Shown: positions 13,801-26,913, counted from the first letter of the stretch. The stretch is DNA of 64,000 nt from Ophioderma brevispina (GCA_023653785.1 JAMKCH010002849.1:1-64000), one strand, 5' to 3'. Translations and numbers: made by a program. The notes: generated by a model from the sequence alone, not told the origin.

Positions 13801-14053
13801 GATTACATGTATTACAATTGATTCCGTCCATGCTCTCTATGACGTTGTGCAGTAGCGCTTGACGGCAATGAATGGCAATAATCGAAATTGCACCCATTGT
13901 GACTCTATATGAAACGTCCTACGAATTAGCACCGTGCATCCAGATCATCTGAAACACTGAATATAAATTGGAATGGCCTCAAATTTTTTTTACCATCCAA
14001 CACCTCTTTTTGCATTTTTTTCCAAAGAAGCAGTAAGTGATTTATTGCTTCTA
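10858..14053. other. Non-coding, no gene recognised
   Basis: About 3.2 kb without a supported exon or RNA. It includes C-runs near 11406 and 12025, and an A-run at 12350. Frames of 60-94 residues on both strands show no domain, codon pattern or splice context that would support a gene. Confidence 0.45.
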
Positions 14054-14226
14054 TTCACACTAAAAAAAGGTGTCAAATATGTCACCGACTAAAAATAAAT
14101 TAACCCCATTTGAGCTAAAACCACTAATTTTTAGGGTTAATATGACCACAAAAATTCATTGTGTCTCAAATGGGGTATTTTTAGTTTTAGTCGGTGCCTA
14201 TTGGACCCCGTATTTTTAAGTGTGAA
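14054..14226. mobile_element. 173-bp palindromic MITE
   Basis: The ends are TTCACACTAAAAA and its approximate complement ending GTGTGAA. The arms carry mirrored blocks: CACCGACTAAAA against TTTTAGTCGGTG, and CCCCATTTGAG against CTCAAATGGGG. A short spacer separates them. Non-coding hairpin of the non-autonomous DNA transposon type. No target duplication is clear. Confidence 0.75.
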
Positions 14227-17200
14227 CCCAAGGAACAAGTAATGTTAACCCTTCTTTACAAGTGACGGTTGCATGTAAAAATTGTGACTCCTAATGATTC
14301 CAACAGACTATAATCTGTTAAATAACTCATGACTTGATATTTTCATATTATACTAATCAGAATTCTCATCTACTTCGTCAAAAACCATTCACTCAAAACC
14401 AGTAACTTTGCTTATGAGGGTTTAACACTTTATTGCCCCCCCCCCACACACACACAGTCAATGGCTTTCATAATAGTGTATTAATAATGGCTGACAGTCT
14501 TAAAATATGAATAACAGCCACCTTTTAGTTTTAAATTTAGTCAATAGGTTTTTGAAAATGTAATAAAAATACAGTATTTTTGCTGCATGTCCAAATTACG
14601 CCAAATACTGTCATTTTTTAGTTTTTTTGAGTCTTTCACAGTAATTTCACTGTATTGTTTACGTGGCTCAAGGTGTTTTTAAGACTGTAAATGCTGGCAG
14701 TATTTTATAAGCCTATAATGTTAATTTATATTATTCTTGCCATTAGGACATGTACAAAATATAGATCCCTATACCGAGTGATCCAAACGTGCGTTTCGTG
14801 TTATGAATGGTTACATATATAATTGATTTCATGATTGAACCTTATCCCTTAATCAGAAATTCCTATCAAGTTGTATCTGAAACAATATCCTCACATGGAG
14901 GGTAAGTGGCTCCTCATCGGGACGTATATTGTATATTGATCTCAGCGGGTTTGTATAGAATTTTCTAATGATCAATGTTCCAGTTTTTGGATAATTTCAT
15001 TCCAATTTTAAGCTATTCACGTCATATCCAACCTAGAAACTTTGGATGTGGAGCTGGTTGCAAGAAGAATATTATCTTTGTTAAATCATATTCGGAACAC
15101 AAACGCAACAATAGCTTGATTGTAGCCATTCATGCTTGGTGACAGACCTAGTTTGAAAACGTTGAGTTGCTCTTCGGGTTCCCGACCCGTTCCCCGGCTT
15201 CCGGTATTTGTCTCAAGTAAATATACAATATCAGAACACGGGGCTTGAGCATCACATTTTCAATTACGGCCCGTTCCACATAAGTACACAGGATTTGGGA
15301 ACAAAAAATTGTAAAACATTTGTGGAATCTTTTTGTAACTGTTTGTCAACATTGGTCACAACGTTTTGAATTAAGATCTTCAGTTGCAACACAACGCATT
15401 GTTCTTTTGACCACAGGAATTGGCAAGTGTTTTCTTTTGGTTTGTTGTTTTGTTTCTCAACGACCGCGCAGGTATCCACATAGTAATAGAGCCATTGTAA
15501 TGAACCTTGGTGAACTCTTCGCTGACCTGTGACCGTGTCTCTGATACGAAGTAATGTGAACCTACAATATTTACCAATACCCGAACGATTTCAAATTGAC
15601 GACTGTACTCGTCTATGTGGATGTTTTAATTAATTTTTTTTTTTTCAAAATGACAAGTTTAAGCTGATACAAAAGCCAGTTAAGGATATGTGGGGTATTG
15701 TTTGACGTACCAGTCTTTTCAAATTGTTTCCTTTAGCACTATCAAAAGAGACTAAACAGCTTGTTTGCAATCTAATTCAACAATGGGACACTTTATTGCA
15801 TTCCACACTCCAAAAGCAACAATGTTGAGAAATACGAAAACATTAATGTGAATTGGACCACAGAAAATAGTAACAGGTGGCCGATGGAACTTGACGTGCA
15901 TGAGTACATCTTTCACATTGTAGGCCTCGAGGGTTGGGTAGGCCAATCACTATCGTGCACTTTTATTATAGATCCCTACAAAAAGAAAAGCTAGGGCTAT
16001 TTAAGAATACTATATTAAATAATACTCACTATCTGCATGTTGTATACCACGGTTCTCCTCCCTGTCATATCACCCAGGATCGTTCATATGTCCCCTCGAT
16101 GGCAGCGCGATGCATTTGTAAGGGACGACGCTACGTCAACCAATACCGGTTAATTCTCGCGTTATGTACTGCATTCGGCCCGGGTATGTCGTTAGCGAAT
16201 GGTTCCATAAGATGTCTACCTTCGCCTTCTTGACATGGATGACGTTGTTGGATACAAAGTGCATGTACGATCGTACGGTACGAGCTTGTTGATAGCGGGC
16301 CGTGAGGTGAAGCGAAAGTGACGTAATAATTGTAATTATAGGTAATTAGCCATTACTGAATATGATTATTAAAAATAATGTGCAAACACTTTGTTGCAAG
16401 CAGAGAGGCACACAATTTCTACAATAAACGCTTCCATGAAAAAAAATATCGAGCATAATCATTGTGTAATGGCCTAATATAAGGTTTTTTTCTATCTCTA
16501 ATACGCAGGGCTAATTTTAATTAATAATATCTCAAGGTATGCAGATGATGAGCATAACGATCACTTAACGCTTTTGGTATTGAAACACCCTGAATGATTG
16601 GTTCTCCCAACTCTTTGTGATGATTAGCCCTAGTTTTTTGACGGACTTGGCCTTGCAAAATTTAGCCCATACAAAAATCGGCCCTAATATTTTTCGTTTG
16701 GTGAAATATGGGTTTTTACATTGATGCATGTAGGAGTTAATACGGTTTATATATTATATCTACATCTATATATATATGACTAAGTTAAAACGTGTTTGGG
16801 AGAATGTACAATATCAATATCAATGATGCTTTTGTCAACTTAATGTCTCACATTTTCTTGATTATTTCAACTACGGATTAATCAATTATTTATTTAAAAA
16901 TACCAATGTGCCAACTGATATGACGAATCCAAACACCAATTCGCCTGTTACAGAGCAAGAAAACAAGATCTTCCCCATTGTTTAGGATATTGCAAAGAGG
17001 TTTTGAGTCCTTTTAATTTTTGACATCTATATTATACCTGGAGTACAGTATAGTACAATTTATGCCAATTACAGTAGTAATGTTGAAACCCTTGTTCCAT
17101 TTACCCAGGATTAATTGGGTTAGATTTTGTGTGAACCTTTAATTCTTTTTGAGCAATAATGAAGGAATTATGGCTATCATAGATCAATTAACAAAATAGC

Positions 17201-17254
17201 ATGGGTTCCATCATTACTTCCTAATCGATGCCCCGTATTATCGTACATTGACGA
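14227..17254. other. Non-coding, no gene recognised
   Basis: No supported gene. A weak inverted repeat pairs ACAGTCTTAAA near 14492 with TTTAAGACTGT near 14680 and may be another decayed hairpin element. A T-run lies near 15640. The rest is AT-rich and featureless to inspection, up to the left end of the large fold-back element. Confidence 0.45.
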
Positions 17255-17519
17255 TGTTGGCACGCACTTCATAACAAAATTGTTACGAACTGCGTAAATG
17301 TCTCCTGTTGACAGAACAAAAAAGGGACAAATTCGACGCACTTTGTAACAAAATTAAAATGATGAAATTGTCAAAGATATTCCCTGTAAGAACAGTAATC
17401 CCACGATATGTTTACGACTGCGTTAAGCTCTCTTTTTGACAAAACAAAAGGACAACTTCGACGCACTTTGTAACAATCTATTTGACGAACTATTCAAGAT
17501 ATCCATTAAATAACTACAA

Positions 17520-17940
17520 CTCGACCCATACCAGCTCGCCCAATAACTCGTTCTTAGCAAAATTCGCCCCCATACTAATTCTGTCCTAGTATTATCTCAT
17601 TCCCCTATCAACTCGCGCCATATCGACCGCCCATATCAACTCGCCCCACTTATTAATTCGCCCATATCAACTTTCCAAGCCAATATCAACTAGCTCGACA
17701 CCAACCTTGCCGAGTATTACTTCGCCATTACCAAATGGCCTCGTTCAATCGTCCCATGTTCACTTCGCCTCGCCTATTATTAACCCTCCCAGATCAAATC
17801 GCAAACGTTTACACTCTCCCCATTTCAACTCGTGGCCCATTCAAATCGCCGATACCAACTAGCCCAATTATTAAACACGCCGTATCGAATTGCCTACTTA
17901 TCATCGCCCTATTATTACTTTCCCATTATCAACTCGCGCA
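17520..17940. repeat. Array of short TCAACTCGCCC-like units
   Basis: About twenty degenerate units combine (A)TCAACTCG or TTACTTCG with CCC and an AT spacer, about 15-20 bp each. Mirrored, GGGCGAGTTGG-type units occur at 24300-24490 in the opposite terminal region, and isolated units at 21365-21410 and 23290-23350. The array is a subterminal module of the fold-back element rather than an independent satellite. Confidence 0.75.
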
Positions 17941-18196
17941 TTAAACTTTTCACATGGCAAAAACCCATGCATTGGGCCCAATACTACTAGCCACCTTCAT
18001 TCAGCCCACGTGTCTATTCAAAGATGTCAAATGATCTCCACGGACGATATAACTCAGCAACCCACTTGTACGAATTATGAGCTGACTACTGTTGCTGCTC
18101 TATGCGGTAGTACGAGACAACACACTTAACAAGAATTCTTGATAAAAATTATGATTAGGACTATGTTCGTCAGACATGCTTCAACTTAACACTTAA

Positions 18197-18396
18197 GTGC
18201 CTAAGGGGGGGGGGTTTCCATAGCACCCAAGGATTTGTTTTTCGGCGATTTCTCCTCGTGAAAAATTTTAGACTCTAATTTTTTGGAATTGATGAACTAT
18301 CGATGCGCCGTACCATAAAAAAAAATTACTAACAATTTCTTCGGCCCGTTACTGAGATAATTAGCTTGGGTCCTAGAACCCCCCCCCTTAGGCACC
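18197..18396. repeat. 200-bp inverted repeat nested in the fold-back element
   Basis: The left end GTGCCTAAGGGGGGG is mirrored by CCCCCCCTTAGGCAC at the right, with about 165 bp between. It looks like a small TIR element inserted into, or forming part of, the large element. No coding capacity. Confidence 0.6.
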
Positions 18397-19396
18397 GACG
18401 GAGTGTGATTTTAAAAATAAAAATAGCCAAACCCTGTTGACCAGGAAATATATTACTCCTGATGTATGTTCATATGCAGAAAACAAAAATTAATTACATA
18501 TCAGAAAAAAATAATTAACCCTTTATGGCTGAAAAAGAAGCGATTCAACAGAAAATTCCAATGTCATTATAGAAGTACATGTGAATGAAGATAAGCAATT
18601 CCCCGCGAAATCATAGTGAAAATCAGAGTAGCGGTGGACTACAGATAAATCAAATCCGATAAAGTACACTAAGTTTTTGGATTTCTGTAGCTCCAGTCTG
18701 AATGACTAACAATAGCAAATTTTTAAATGTACTGTAAAATATATTTTCAAATGCACAACTTTGTAAGTGTTTCACCCAGAATTATTTATCAAAATAATCA
18801 AATCCAAACTATGTATCAAATCCAGGATAAATCGCATACTGTAATTTGGATTGTATGGCAATATTTATGAGGCAAATATCCATGAAACTGAATGTAATAA
18901 TAATAAAAGTTCATGGTTTTTAACTTCATTGAAAATAGAAATATTTACCTCTCTTTTGAGTAGTAAATACAACACTATTTTTACATACGAGAAAAGGCTT
19001 TTTAATCATAATATATAGTAAAATAAGTATATTTCATAATGAAGTTAATTGATTCTTGTAATGAACCAAATTGAACAGGATTCATTTCTAAATTCTCTGG
19101 AATATTTCAACAAATATCATACAGAAATTAATAATTTCTTATTTGCCAAGATGTACTGGTTTTGCTTAGACTCCATATTGGTTCATCTAAAAACTAATTG
19201 TCAAGCTCATATATTAAATCAGTGAAAACTCTTGCACATGTAACATATTTCTTAATTTTGAACAATTTGGAAGAGTTTGGCAAAACTCACAATACTTATA
19301 TATTTCACCAACATATGTTTTGAATACTCAATTTCACTATTCAGAAAGAATTCATAAAAATAAGGTAAAGGCAAACTATAAAAATTCAACTTACAG
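18397..19396. other. AT-rich interior of the fold-back element
   Basis: About 1 kb of strongly AT-rich sequence with no recognised module. If the coding-like segment that follows is a real exon, this would be its upstream intron or source flank. I could not find a convincing partner exon here. Confidence 0.4.
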
Positions 19397-19578
19397 AAAT
19401 GAAAAATAAAGTTGACTTGACTTCTGGACTACAAGTAGAGCGTATGGCCACCATCCCTGCTGACCTCAGGGCCAAACCACCAGTGCCGTTGACCTTCTCA
19501 ATGGTAGAACCTCAAGTTGTGACCACATGTGCTTCCCTCAGAAAGAAAAAAGAAAAAGAGAAAAAAGCTAAAATATGA
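19397..19578 (+). CDS. Possible terminal coding exon inside the fold-back element
   Basis: This segment stands out from the AT-rich surroundings by composition. A plausible acceptor (TTCAACTTACAG) is followed by a frame that stays open to a TGA at 19576-19578. From the ATG at 19399 it encodes 59 residues: an N-terminal mixed part, then MATIPADLRAKPPVPLTF, a hydrophobic/Thr segment, and a lysine-rich C-terminus with RKKKEKEKKAKI just before the stop. The charged tail at the end of a frame is typical of real proteins. I do not recognise the family. It could be a captured host exon, the last exon of a decayed element-borne gene, or chance. No upstream partner exon was found. Confidence 0.3.
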
Positions 19579-20099
19579 AAAGACAACCTCCTGCAGCAGT
19601 AGTCCACAACCCATTTACACATAAAACGTTGTTTTAGTGCAAACACAGTTCAAGGCGGAAACATAAAAATTATAAAATATTGGTTTGTCAAAAGCTACTA
19701 TGGGCTACATGATGTTATCACAGCCGGTCCAAGAGCACACGTGAAGACCCAGGAATTTTCCTACCCACCCAGCACCAGGTTTCTATAGATGGATAGGACC
19801 ACCTGGTCTTTGCGCTTTTTCCAAGAAAGATTCCACCACTCATCCAAATCACAATGAATAGAAATCAATTGTACGTGGGCCAACGCACTGGGACAATGTC
19901 ATAACAAAAGAACTACAAGCGTGTGTCAGTCTAACTTTGACTTACACACAGTGCATTGAAAAAAAATTGAATTGGAATGAGATCTTATGCATGTGGACAA
20001 AAGGATATCAGTATTAATTTTAATAAGAAGAGAACTCATCCCTAATGATTATTGAAATGTCCTCGATGATATTTCCGTAATTATTATATATTATTATTA

Positions 20100-22604
20100 T
20101 TAGGGCCTTCATGTGAGGACCCTTGGGGCCAATGCCAATTAACACAACACAAGGACGCTATAGATATTTGATTTGTTGCAGCAATGTAAACGCACAAGAC
20201 AGACAAATTTAAAAAATAAACCCAATATATATATTTGCCTCAATGCAAGCACAACTAAAAGATACAACAAAATAAAAAATAATGCAATCCACATATATTG
20301 CAGCGTTGAAAACACGCGAACGAAAGCAAAAATATGGGCCCCTAGCAGGTCCCAATGAGTTAAGTGTTAACTCAGCACACTTTACAATTTAAAATACTTC
20401 AAATATCTTCCCTTGATGCTATACCTCAAAAAAACTCACATTGTAACACAGTTGTACAACTGCGTTATGCTTTTTAAAGGGAACACTTTAACCACTTTGA
20501 TACAACGTGCGTTAAGTTGATGCGCTATAATGGCAGTTGAGTAAAATATAACTTTACTACAGTAACACAATTGGAGAAGTCTATTATCCCTTACATCCTA
20601 AAGGAAAAATGACTAGCAGCCCTGACGATCACACCAAAAAAGGGAGGTGGTGGTGGTAAGCGGATTTGTTTTGGTACTTATTTTTCACTGTAACCACAAA
20701 GCAGGGGTTTTGCTCCGTGATTTTTTTAAATTTTAGTCATGGCACTTCACGGGGAAGGGGCGGTCATATGGACCATTACTAATTAATGACGCTAGGATTA
20801 TTTGTTTTCCTTACGACAATGCAAGCGCTAAAAGATAGACAAAAACAAAAAGCCTTTAAACTAAATTAATTGCCGCGTTTAAAATACGCGGATCAAAAAG
20901 CCCAAAAATGGGCCCTAGCAGACCCTTCATTCACTTAAGTGTTTTAACACCCCCACTCACAACTTTAAATGCTTTAATATCTTCCCCTGCCCATATACCT
21001 CGCAACATACGGTGTAACAGAATGTTACAAAGTGCGTCAATTTTTTAAAAGGGGCAGATCAACGCACTTTGTAACAAAGTGCGTTGAGTGCTGATGCGGC
21101 TTTATATCCCTACGTACCTAGAGGACATGACCAGCATGACAATCACCGCAAAAAGACGAGGTAGCGCTATTTGTGTTGCTCTCTAGGACCAATTTCCCGT
21201 CAAACCACAACGGCAAGGGTGGCTGCGTGCTTTTGAAAAGTGGCAAAAACTGCAATGGGTGTTGACGGATGTGCAGTATAAATTTAACTTCACTATACTA
21301 AGTAAAACAATAGAGAAAATCTGGAATCTTAAAACCTTACGATTTAGGAAATGTTTGTCAGTTTACTTCAATCACCCCATACCAACTCGTCCCGCATTAC
21401 TTCGGCCCTCTTTATAAAATAAAAATGTTAAATAATTTCCAAGGACAATTTTTCAGGAGGTAGTTGTTTGGGAACATGCAATTTACCGTAGGTTTCTACA
21501 GTGAAGTGCGATACGATGAACAGAAAAATATTATGCTATCCTTTCCATTAGGCCCAGTTCGTTGTGCTTATTCTGCTGCACTCTTCCCGATATATGATAT
21601 AGCACTCATTAACTTCGCCATCTCAACTGTTATGTTTTATACCCCGATATTATACACATTATTGACAATCACTTCCTGTAACCCCCGGTCCTGTCCTGTT
21701 TTGTTTTGTCCTGTCTTGTTTTGTTTTTTGTCCCGCCTTTGATGGCCCACAATAAGTCCCACTTTCTACTGGGTGGGGTCAATCTTAAAGTTCATTTGAT
21801 CTTAATGGCCTCTCCCACACACATCTTCCCCATACTCATTATTATTATTTCAACATGTTATTATATCTTTCTATAATCGTTTGTGTTTTAAATGACCAAA
21901 TCTTAACTGTATTACAACTCACGTAATAATGATATATAATTATTATAGATTTAAATTTGGATGCTTATTGTATTCATTATAGTATACTGCATATACACTG
22001 TATAATTCTCCCATTGTTTAAACACTATAATTCGATAACGTTATTGTATTGTCATTAATGTATAATCATGGAAGATGAGGTGTGAATAAAATAATGTCTG
22101 TCTGTCTGTCTAAATCACGGAGCCAATCCTTGCCTTATGTTTACGGCAAAGTGCTCCTACATCTAACAACACAAATACCGCTACCACCCTTTTTGAGGTG
22201 ATTGTTGTTCATTTTCCTCTAGGTATGTTATGGATATAGAGCAGCAGCGGCTCAACGCACTTTGTAACAATTTTGTTACAAAGTGGGTTGGAGCTGTCCC
22301 TTTTAAGAACTTTTAACGCACTTTGGTAACAATTTTGTTAAAAGTGGTTGGAGCTGTCCCTTTAAAACTTTAACGCACTGGTATACCATTTTGTTACAAA
22401 GTGGGTTGCGAAAATTAGTATTGTCATTAGAAGTTATTTAAAACAGTTGAAAATTTATAAAAGTGGGGGGTGGGTGAGGTTTTTTTTTAAATTGGGTTGA
22501 GTTAACACTTACCTGCATAAGGGGGGGATAGGGGATATGTTGTTTGCTTTTCGGTCCGTGTATTTTAACGCTGCAATATATTTAGTTCAAAGGTTTTGTT
22601 TTTT
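20100..22604. repeat. Mirrored internal modules of the fold-back element
   Basis: Module A contains AACACAAATACCGCTACC, a GGTGAT(T/C)G motif and ATGGATATAGAGCAGCAG followed by CAACGCACTTTGTAAC. It occurs as 22140-22270, inverted at about 21070-21190 and again, more diverged, at 20440-20690. Module B (GCAATGTAAACGC, GATAGACAAA, TGGGCCCCTAGCAG) occurs at about 20170-20370 and 20810-20960, and inverted in 22490-22850. GTTACAAAGTGCGTT-type palindromic joints separate the modules. The element thus grew by repeated inverted duplication. Confidence 0.6.
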
Positions 22605-22925
22605 TTGTATTTGTCTATCTTTTAGTTGCGCTTGCATTGCTGTAAAAGAAAAGGAAACAAATCCTAGCGTCGTTAATTAGCAATAGTCCCTAGGAGCCCC
22701 TCCCCCGAAAGTGCCCATGACAAGTTTTTTTTGTATTTGTCTATCTTTAGTTTGCGCTTGCTTGCTGGTAAAAGAAAAGGAAACAACTCCTAAGCGTCGT
22801 TAATTAGCAATAGTCCCTCGAGCCCCTCCCCCGAAAGTGCCCATGACAAGTTTTTTTTGTATTTGTCTATGTTTCCATTTGCGCTTGCATTGGCGAAAAA
22901 AAAAATCAAGTCCATAGCGCCGTTT
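22605..22925. repeat. Tandem repeat, 126-bp period, about 2.5 copies
   Basis: Units begin at 22605, 22731 and 22857, each opening with TTGTATTTGTCTAT. The first two continue through a GCGCTTGC block, AAAGAAAAGGAAACAA and CCCCTCCCCCGAAAGTGCCC. The third copy is truncated and diverges after about 70 bp. Similarity between units one and two is high, so this duplication is younger than the surrounding inverted modules. Confidence 0.9.
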
Positions 22926-24299
22926 TTTGCATTAATTTGCATGGGTCTAGGAGTTATTGTGATTCTGATTTTCATAATGCGTACACCTAGGGACATAAAG
23001 GAAGTAAATAAACAAACAAACAAAAATTCTTGGAAAGTAATCATTATATTTTATATTCATCATTATTGCAGTTCACTTTAGAAACTATGGTATATAATAA
23101 CTTAATTTTTAAAATACTTTTCTATTTTGTTAGTGTGTTGAAGTTATCCCTTACTGCCATATAGAGCAGCAGCAGCTTAACACACTTTATTACAACTTTG
23201 TTACATAGTGGGTTGCTAAAGTGTTAACGTATTAGGCAGATATTTTAAGTATTCTTAATTTGTAAAGTGGTTTTAAATAGGGTAAGACGATTTGATATGA
23301 GGTGGGTTGAAATGGGGCTCGCTAATAACGGGGCGGGTTGGTAATGGAGCGATTTTGATATAGTGTGTTAGAGTTCTCCCCTACTGTCGTATAGAGCAGC
23401 AGTACGAACTCAACCACTTTATAGCAATTTTATTACAAAGTGGGTGACTGAAATCATATTGTCATTGGAAGTTATTTAAAACATTTTAAATTTATAAACA
23501 TGTTTTATATAATAATATTCTCTATCGTGTTACAAAGTGGGTTGTGAAGAATATAGTCATGGAAGATATTTAATGTATGTTTACTTGTAAAGTGAGCTGA
23601 GTTAACAATTAACTGCATAAGATGCCTCCTGAGGGCCCTTTTTGTATTTCGGTAAGCGTATTTTAACGCTGCAATATAGTTTGAATATATTCTTTTGTAT
23701 TTGTCTATCTTAGTTGCGCTTGCATTGAGGTAAAAATTTAAATCCATCGCGTCGCCTTTGCGTTAATTATCGGGGGTTCCTAGGAGCCCCCTTATGCACG
23801 TGTCCATGAAAAAAATAAGATAGATACTGTGATTCTGATTTTCATTATGCAACATAAACAAAGAAAATGAACAATCAGAAAGTTCTTGGAAAGTATAGTA
23901 GGCCATTGGTAACATAATATCTTATATTCATCATATCGCGGTTCACAGTAGAAACCTATTACAGTAAGCAACCTTACAAATATTAAATGGCAAGATTTTT
24001 TACATACTAATCATTTGTGTTAGTGTGTTGAAGCTATCTCTCACTGTCGTATCCCTAACGTCCCTACTGAGGGACCGCTCAGTGATTTTTGAGAGGTGCA
24101 TTTTGAAGCAGTTAAGGGGCATTTGGGATATAGAGTAGCAGCAGCTTAACGCACTTTGTTACACAATATTGTTACAAACTAGGTAGAAGTTGTCAAATTT
24201 TACAAATTTTAAGACACTTAACAATTTTGTTATAAAGTGGGTTGCTGAAGTATATCGTCCTGGAGATATATTTTTTTTTAAGTTGTAAAGTGGGCTGAG
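22926..24299. repeat. Right-hand modules of the fold-back element
   Basis: Three or more diverged modules lie in series. Each has a GTGTT(A/G)GAGTT or TGTTGAAG start, a CTGTCGTAT...AGAGCAGCAG block and a GTTACAAAGTGGGTTG joint (near 23150-23220, 23370-23450 and 24020-24250). The 23580-23800 part repeats module B again (TTTGTCTATCTTAGTTGCGC, CCTAGGAGCCCCC). No coding content. Confidence 0.6.
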
Positions 24300-24792
24300 T
24301 TAAGGTGGGTGAGTTAGTATGTCGGATTGTAGCAAGTCTAACAAATAATGTCCTAAATCGTAGGATTTTCAAGATTCAAGATATGTTAAATACATTTCTA
24401 CAGAGTGGTCCAAAAAAGGTTTAATAATACTGGGACGAATTAGTATGTGGCGATTTGCTATGGACGAGTTGGTATTGGGCGAGGTGATATGGGTGTTGAT
24501 ATTATTGTTCTTTAATGGAGAGCTTTGGATTTCATCAAATTTGATTTTGTTATAAAGTGCGTCGAAGCTGTTCCTTTTTGTTGTGTCACAAGGGAGCTTA
24601 AAGCAGTTCGTAACAATTTTTTACGTGGGGAGTAATGTGCTTAAATGGAAGATCTTTGAAAATTTCATCACTTCTAATTTTGTTACAAAGTGCGTCAAAG
24701 TTGTCCCTTTTTTGTTCTGTCACAAGATAGCTTAACGCAGTTCATAACAATTTTGTTACAAAGTGCGTTTTGTTATGAAGTACGTGCCAACA

Positions 24793-26913
24793 GACGTATT
24801 CTTGCTTAACTGTGTAAATCCCATTGGAATGAAGGAAAAAGGGGTGTGCTTACAAACTTGGTCATATCTGGCTTATTTTTTAATTGTTTTCTTTTATTTT
24901 ATTTCAACATTTGGAAGTATATTAGATTTGCTTTAGTAAAACAACAACAAATCTATGATTCAGTGACTTTATCAAGGTCAAGGTCATCTGCAACCGTTGC
25001 AACATTTTTTTTTATTCACGTAGTATATATCTGTTTTACATTTGGCACGGGCTGTATGTGAGCGATTTCTCGCGTGACTTTTGATTCATTTCCTACGTGT
25101 AAATTCTGTTTTAGTATTCTCATTCTCAATATTTTCATTCTCGGTATTTCCACATGGTGTGCGTTCGCCTAGACTGTAGTATGCTCTTATTTTCTACAAA
25201 TAGGTCGGGGTTTTGTAGAGTGTTGGGCGTAGACCAAATAACCAACTGTATAACAGATTCCATAGTCCAGTCAAGAGGTGAAGCCGAAACCGGTGTAAAA
25301 TTGTTAAAGGTCCCAGGAAATGAGATGATAAACCTACTACAAATCTTTATGGGACATTCCATTCCAATAAACATGGCCAGAAAAAAGAACACATACCAGT
25401 GACATCATTAGTGAAACTATTGATTTTCAGCATGTCATGAATCTAGTCACCCAGTCACCTGGAATTTTCTATTACTCTCTGAAAAATCAATGGTACCATG
25501 ATTGATGTCATCACCAACCAATATTGAATGCTTTCTGGCCCCTCCTTGTAGACTTGACACAAACCGCATCAATTCTATTTGCATTTCCTGGGACTTAAAT
25601 TATTAACCCCGTATAACCGAAAGTCACATATAAAGTTGCACATTTTCGTGGAAATGAATAAAACGTCACCCCAATTTCCTTTCCCCGATATCATAATATT
25701 GACCGATGGATAGGCTTATGTATAGACTTCAGCAAACCATGAGCTAAAGATATTTAACAATCGACCCGGTATGCGGAGCCATTGTTATATTGCCATGCAA
25801 TTGAAAACATTCTAGGTGTTTAATATCTTTCACAATAACTAACCAGTTTACATTATTATATAGTTGTTGACAATTAGTGTTCTTCTCAAAATGCGGTTAA
25901 GTCAGAACTGGGATGCAGTTGTTGCAGGAGCCATTGACATCCGCCAATAAACGTGTTTAAGATATTTTGTTTCCATTGATACTTTTCTTAATGCCTTACC
26001 CAGATCCTCCCGAGAGTTCGTGTGTCCATGACCGATAAATTTAACTCATTAAGCCCGGTTGTAAAATTGGCACAATTTCGCAACTTAGAACTCTTTTTTT
26101 GCACCATGTTACTGGGATGATATGTTCCTTATGTCCAAATTCCCCAGAGCTATTGATGATTGTTTTTCTAGAAGAATAATTTGGATCGCCTTAAGAAACG
26201 TATGAATTCTGATCCTTCTGGTCCGTAGATACTGGCATTAACGGATACCAGCGGTGTGGATTGTTTTTTTTTTTTGGCGCTTTTATATACCAGATGTACT
26301 GTACTGAGGATGAACATGTAGGGTTCCACTGGATAGATCCAACCGAGCACTGGCAGACATGAAATGCTTATAGGAATGGAATACAGGGAAGAAGATGAAA
26401 AGTTCCTACCTAGAAGGACTTAAAGGGGTGCCAATGTCAACTGGTTTCGTTTGCACCGGTTTTATATGTTAAAACTGCTGAAAATATTTTCTGATAACCA
26501 GGGTGTGACCCGCCACCTAACAATTACCTCTATTTTATTCTATTGCGCCCAACTCCCACTTCTCCCCACCTCTCTACCATCTCGTGGCCCCTCTTATCGC
26601 TCTCCCCCTACCTTCCTCGTAGTAGTGTAAAAAAGCTATAGCATGAACCTTGAGCTACGTGAGTTGGCCATTGATATTTGTACTAAGTGGGGAGGGGGGG
26701 GGCTTGTGAATAATGAATTTTCTTCTGAAAAGGTTTTGACATATTCACTACCTCAAGTTTCAATAACTGGACCCCAGGCCAGTTATTATGTATAACCACC
26801 GGTTTGTGAATCCCCCTTCGCAATAACGCCGTTCTCCTTCCATGAATATGTTGACGATTTCCAATTATACGCCGAATTCGATCTTAAGGTTGATGGAGAT
26901 TGTCAGCGTATTA
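24793..26913. other. Non-coding, no gene recognised
   Basis: Sequence outside the right end of the fold-back element. Overlapping frames at about 25135-25402 are open on both strands but show no domain and no convincing splice sites. A G-run occurs at about 26692-26702. Confidence 0.4.

Larger units (their letters stand above)
17255..24792. mobile_element. 7.5-kb fold-back (long terminal inverted repeat) element
   Basis: The left end reads TGTTGGCACGCACTTCATAA and the right end is its near-complement, ending GTGCCAACA. Homology of the arms continues inward over several hundred bases in mirrored order: ATAACAAAATTGTTA(C/T)GAACTGCG, then a block with GACAGAACAAAAAAGGGAC, then CGACGCACTTTGTAAC, then a block of AACTCGCCC-type repeats. 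Farther in, mirrored modules recur, for example near 21070-21190 against 22140-22260. No transposase-sized frame exists, so the copy is non-autonomous or dead. GACG occurs next to both ends (one base off at the left) and may be a target duplication. Structurally it resembles fold-back elements known from sea urchins; that kinship is inference. Confidence 0.75.

Noticed and set aside
17255..24792. Polinton/Maverick interpretation of the large inverted-repeat element
   Set aside because: No polymerase, integrase or capsid frames, far too short, and the ends are TG...CA-like rather than AG.
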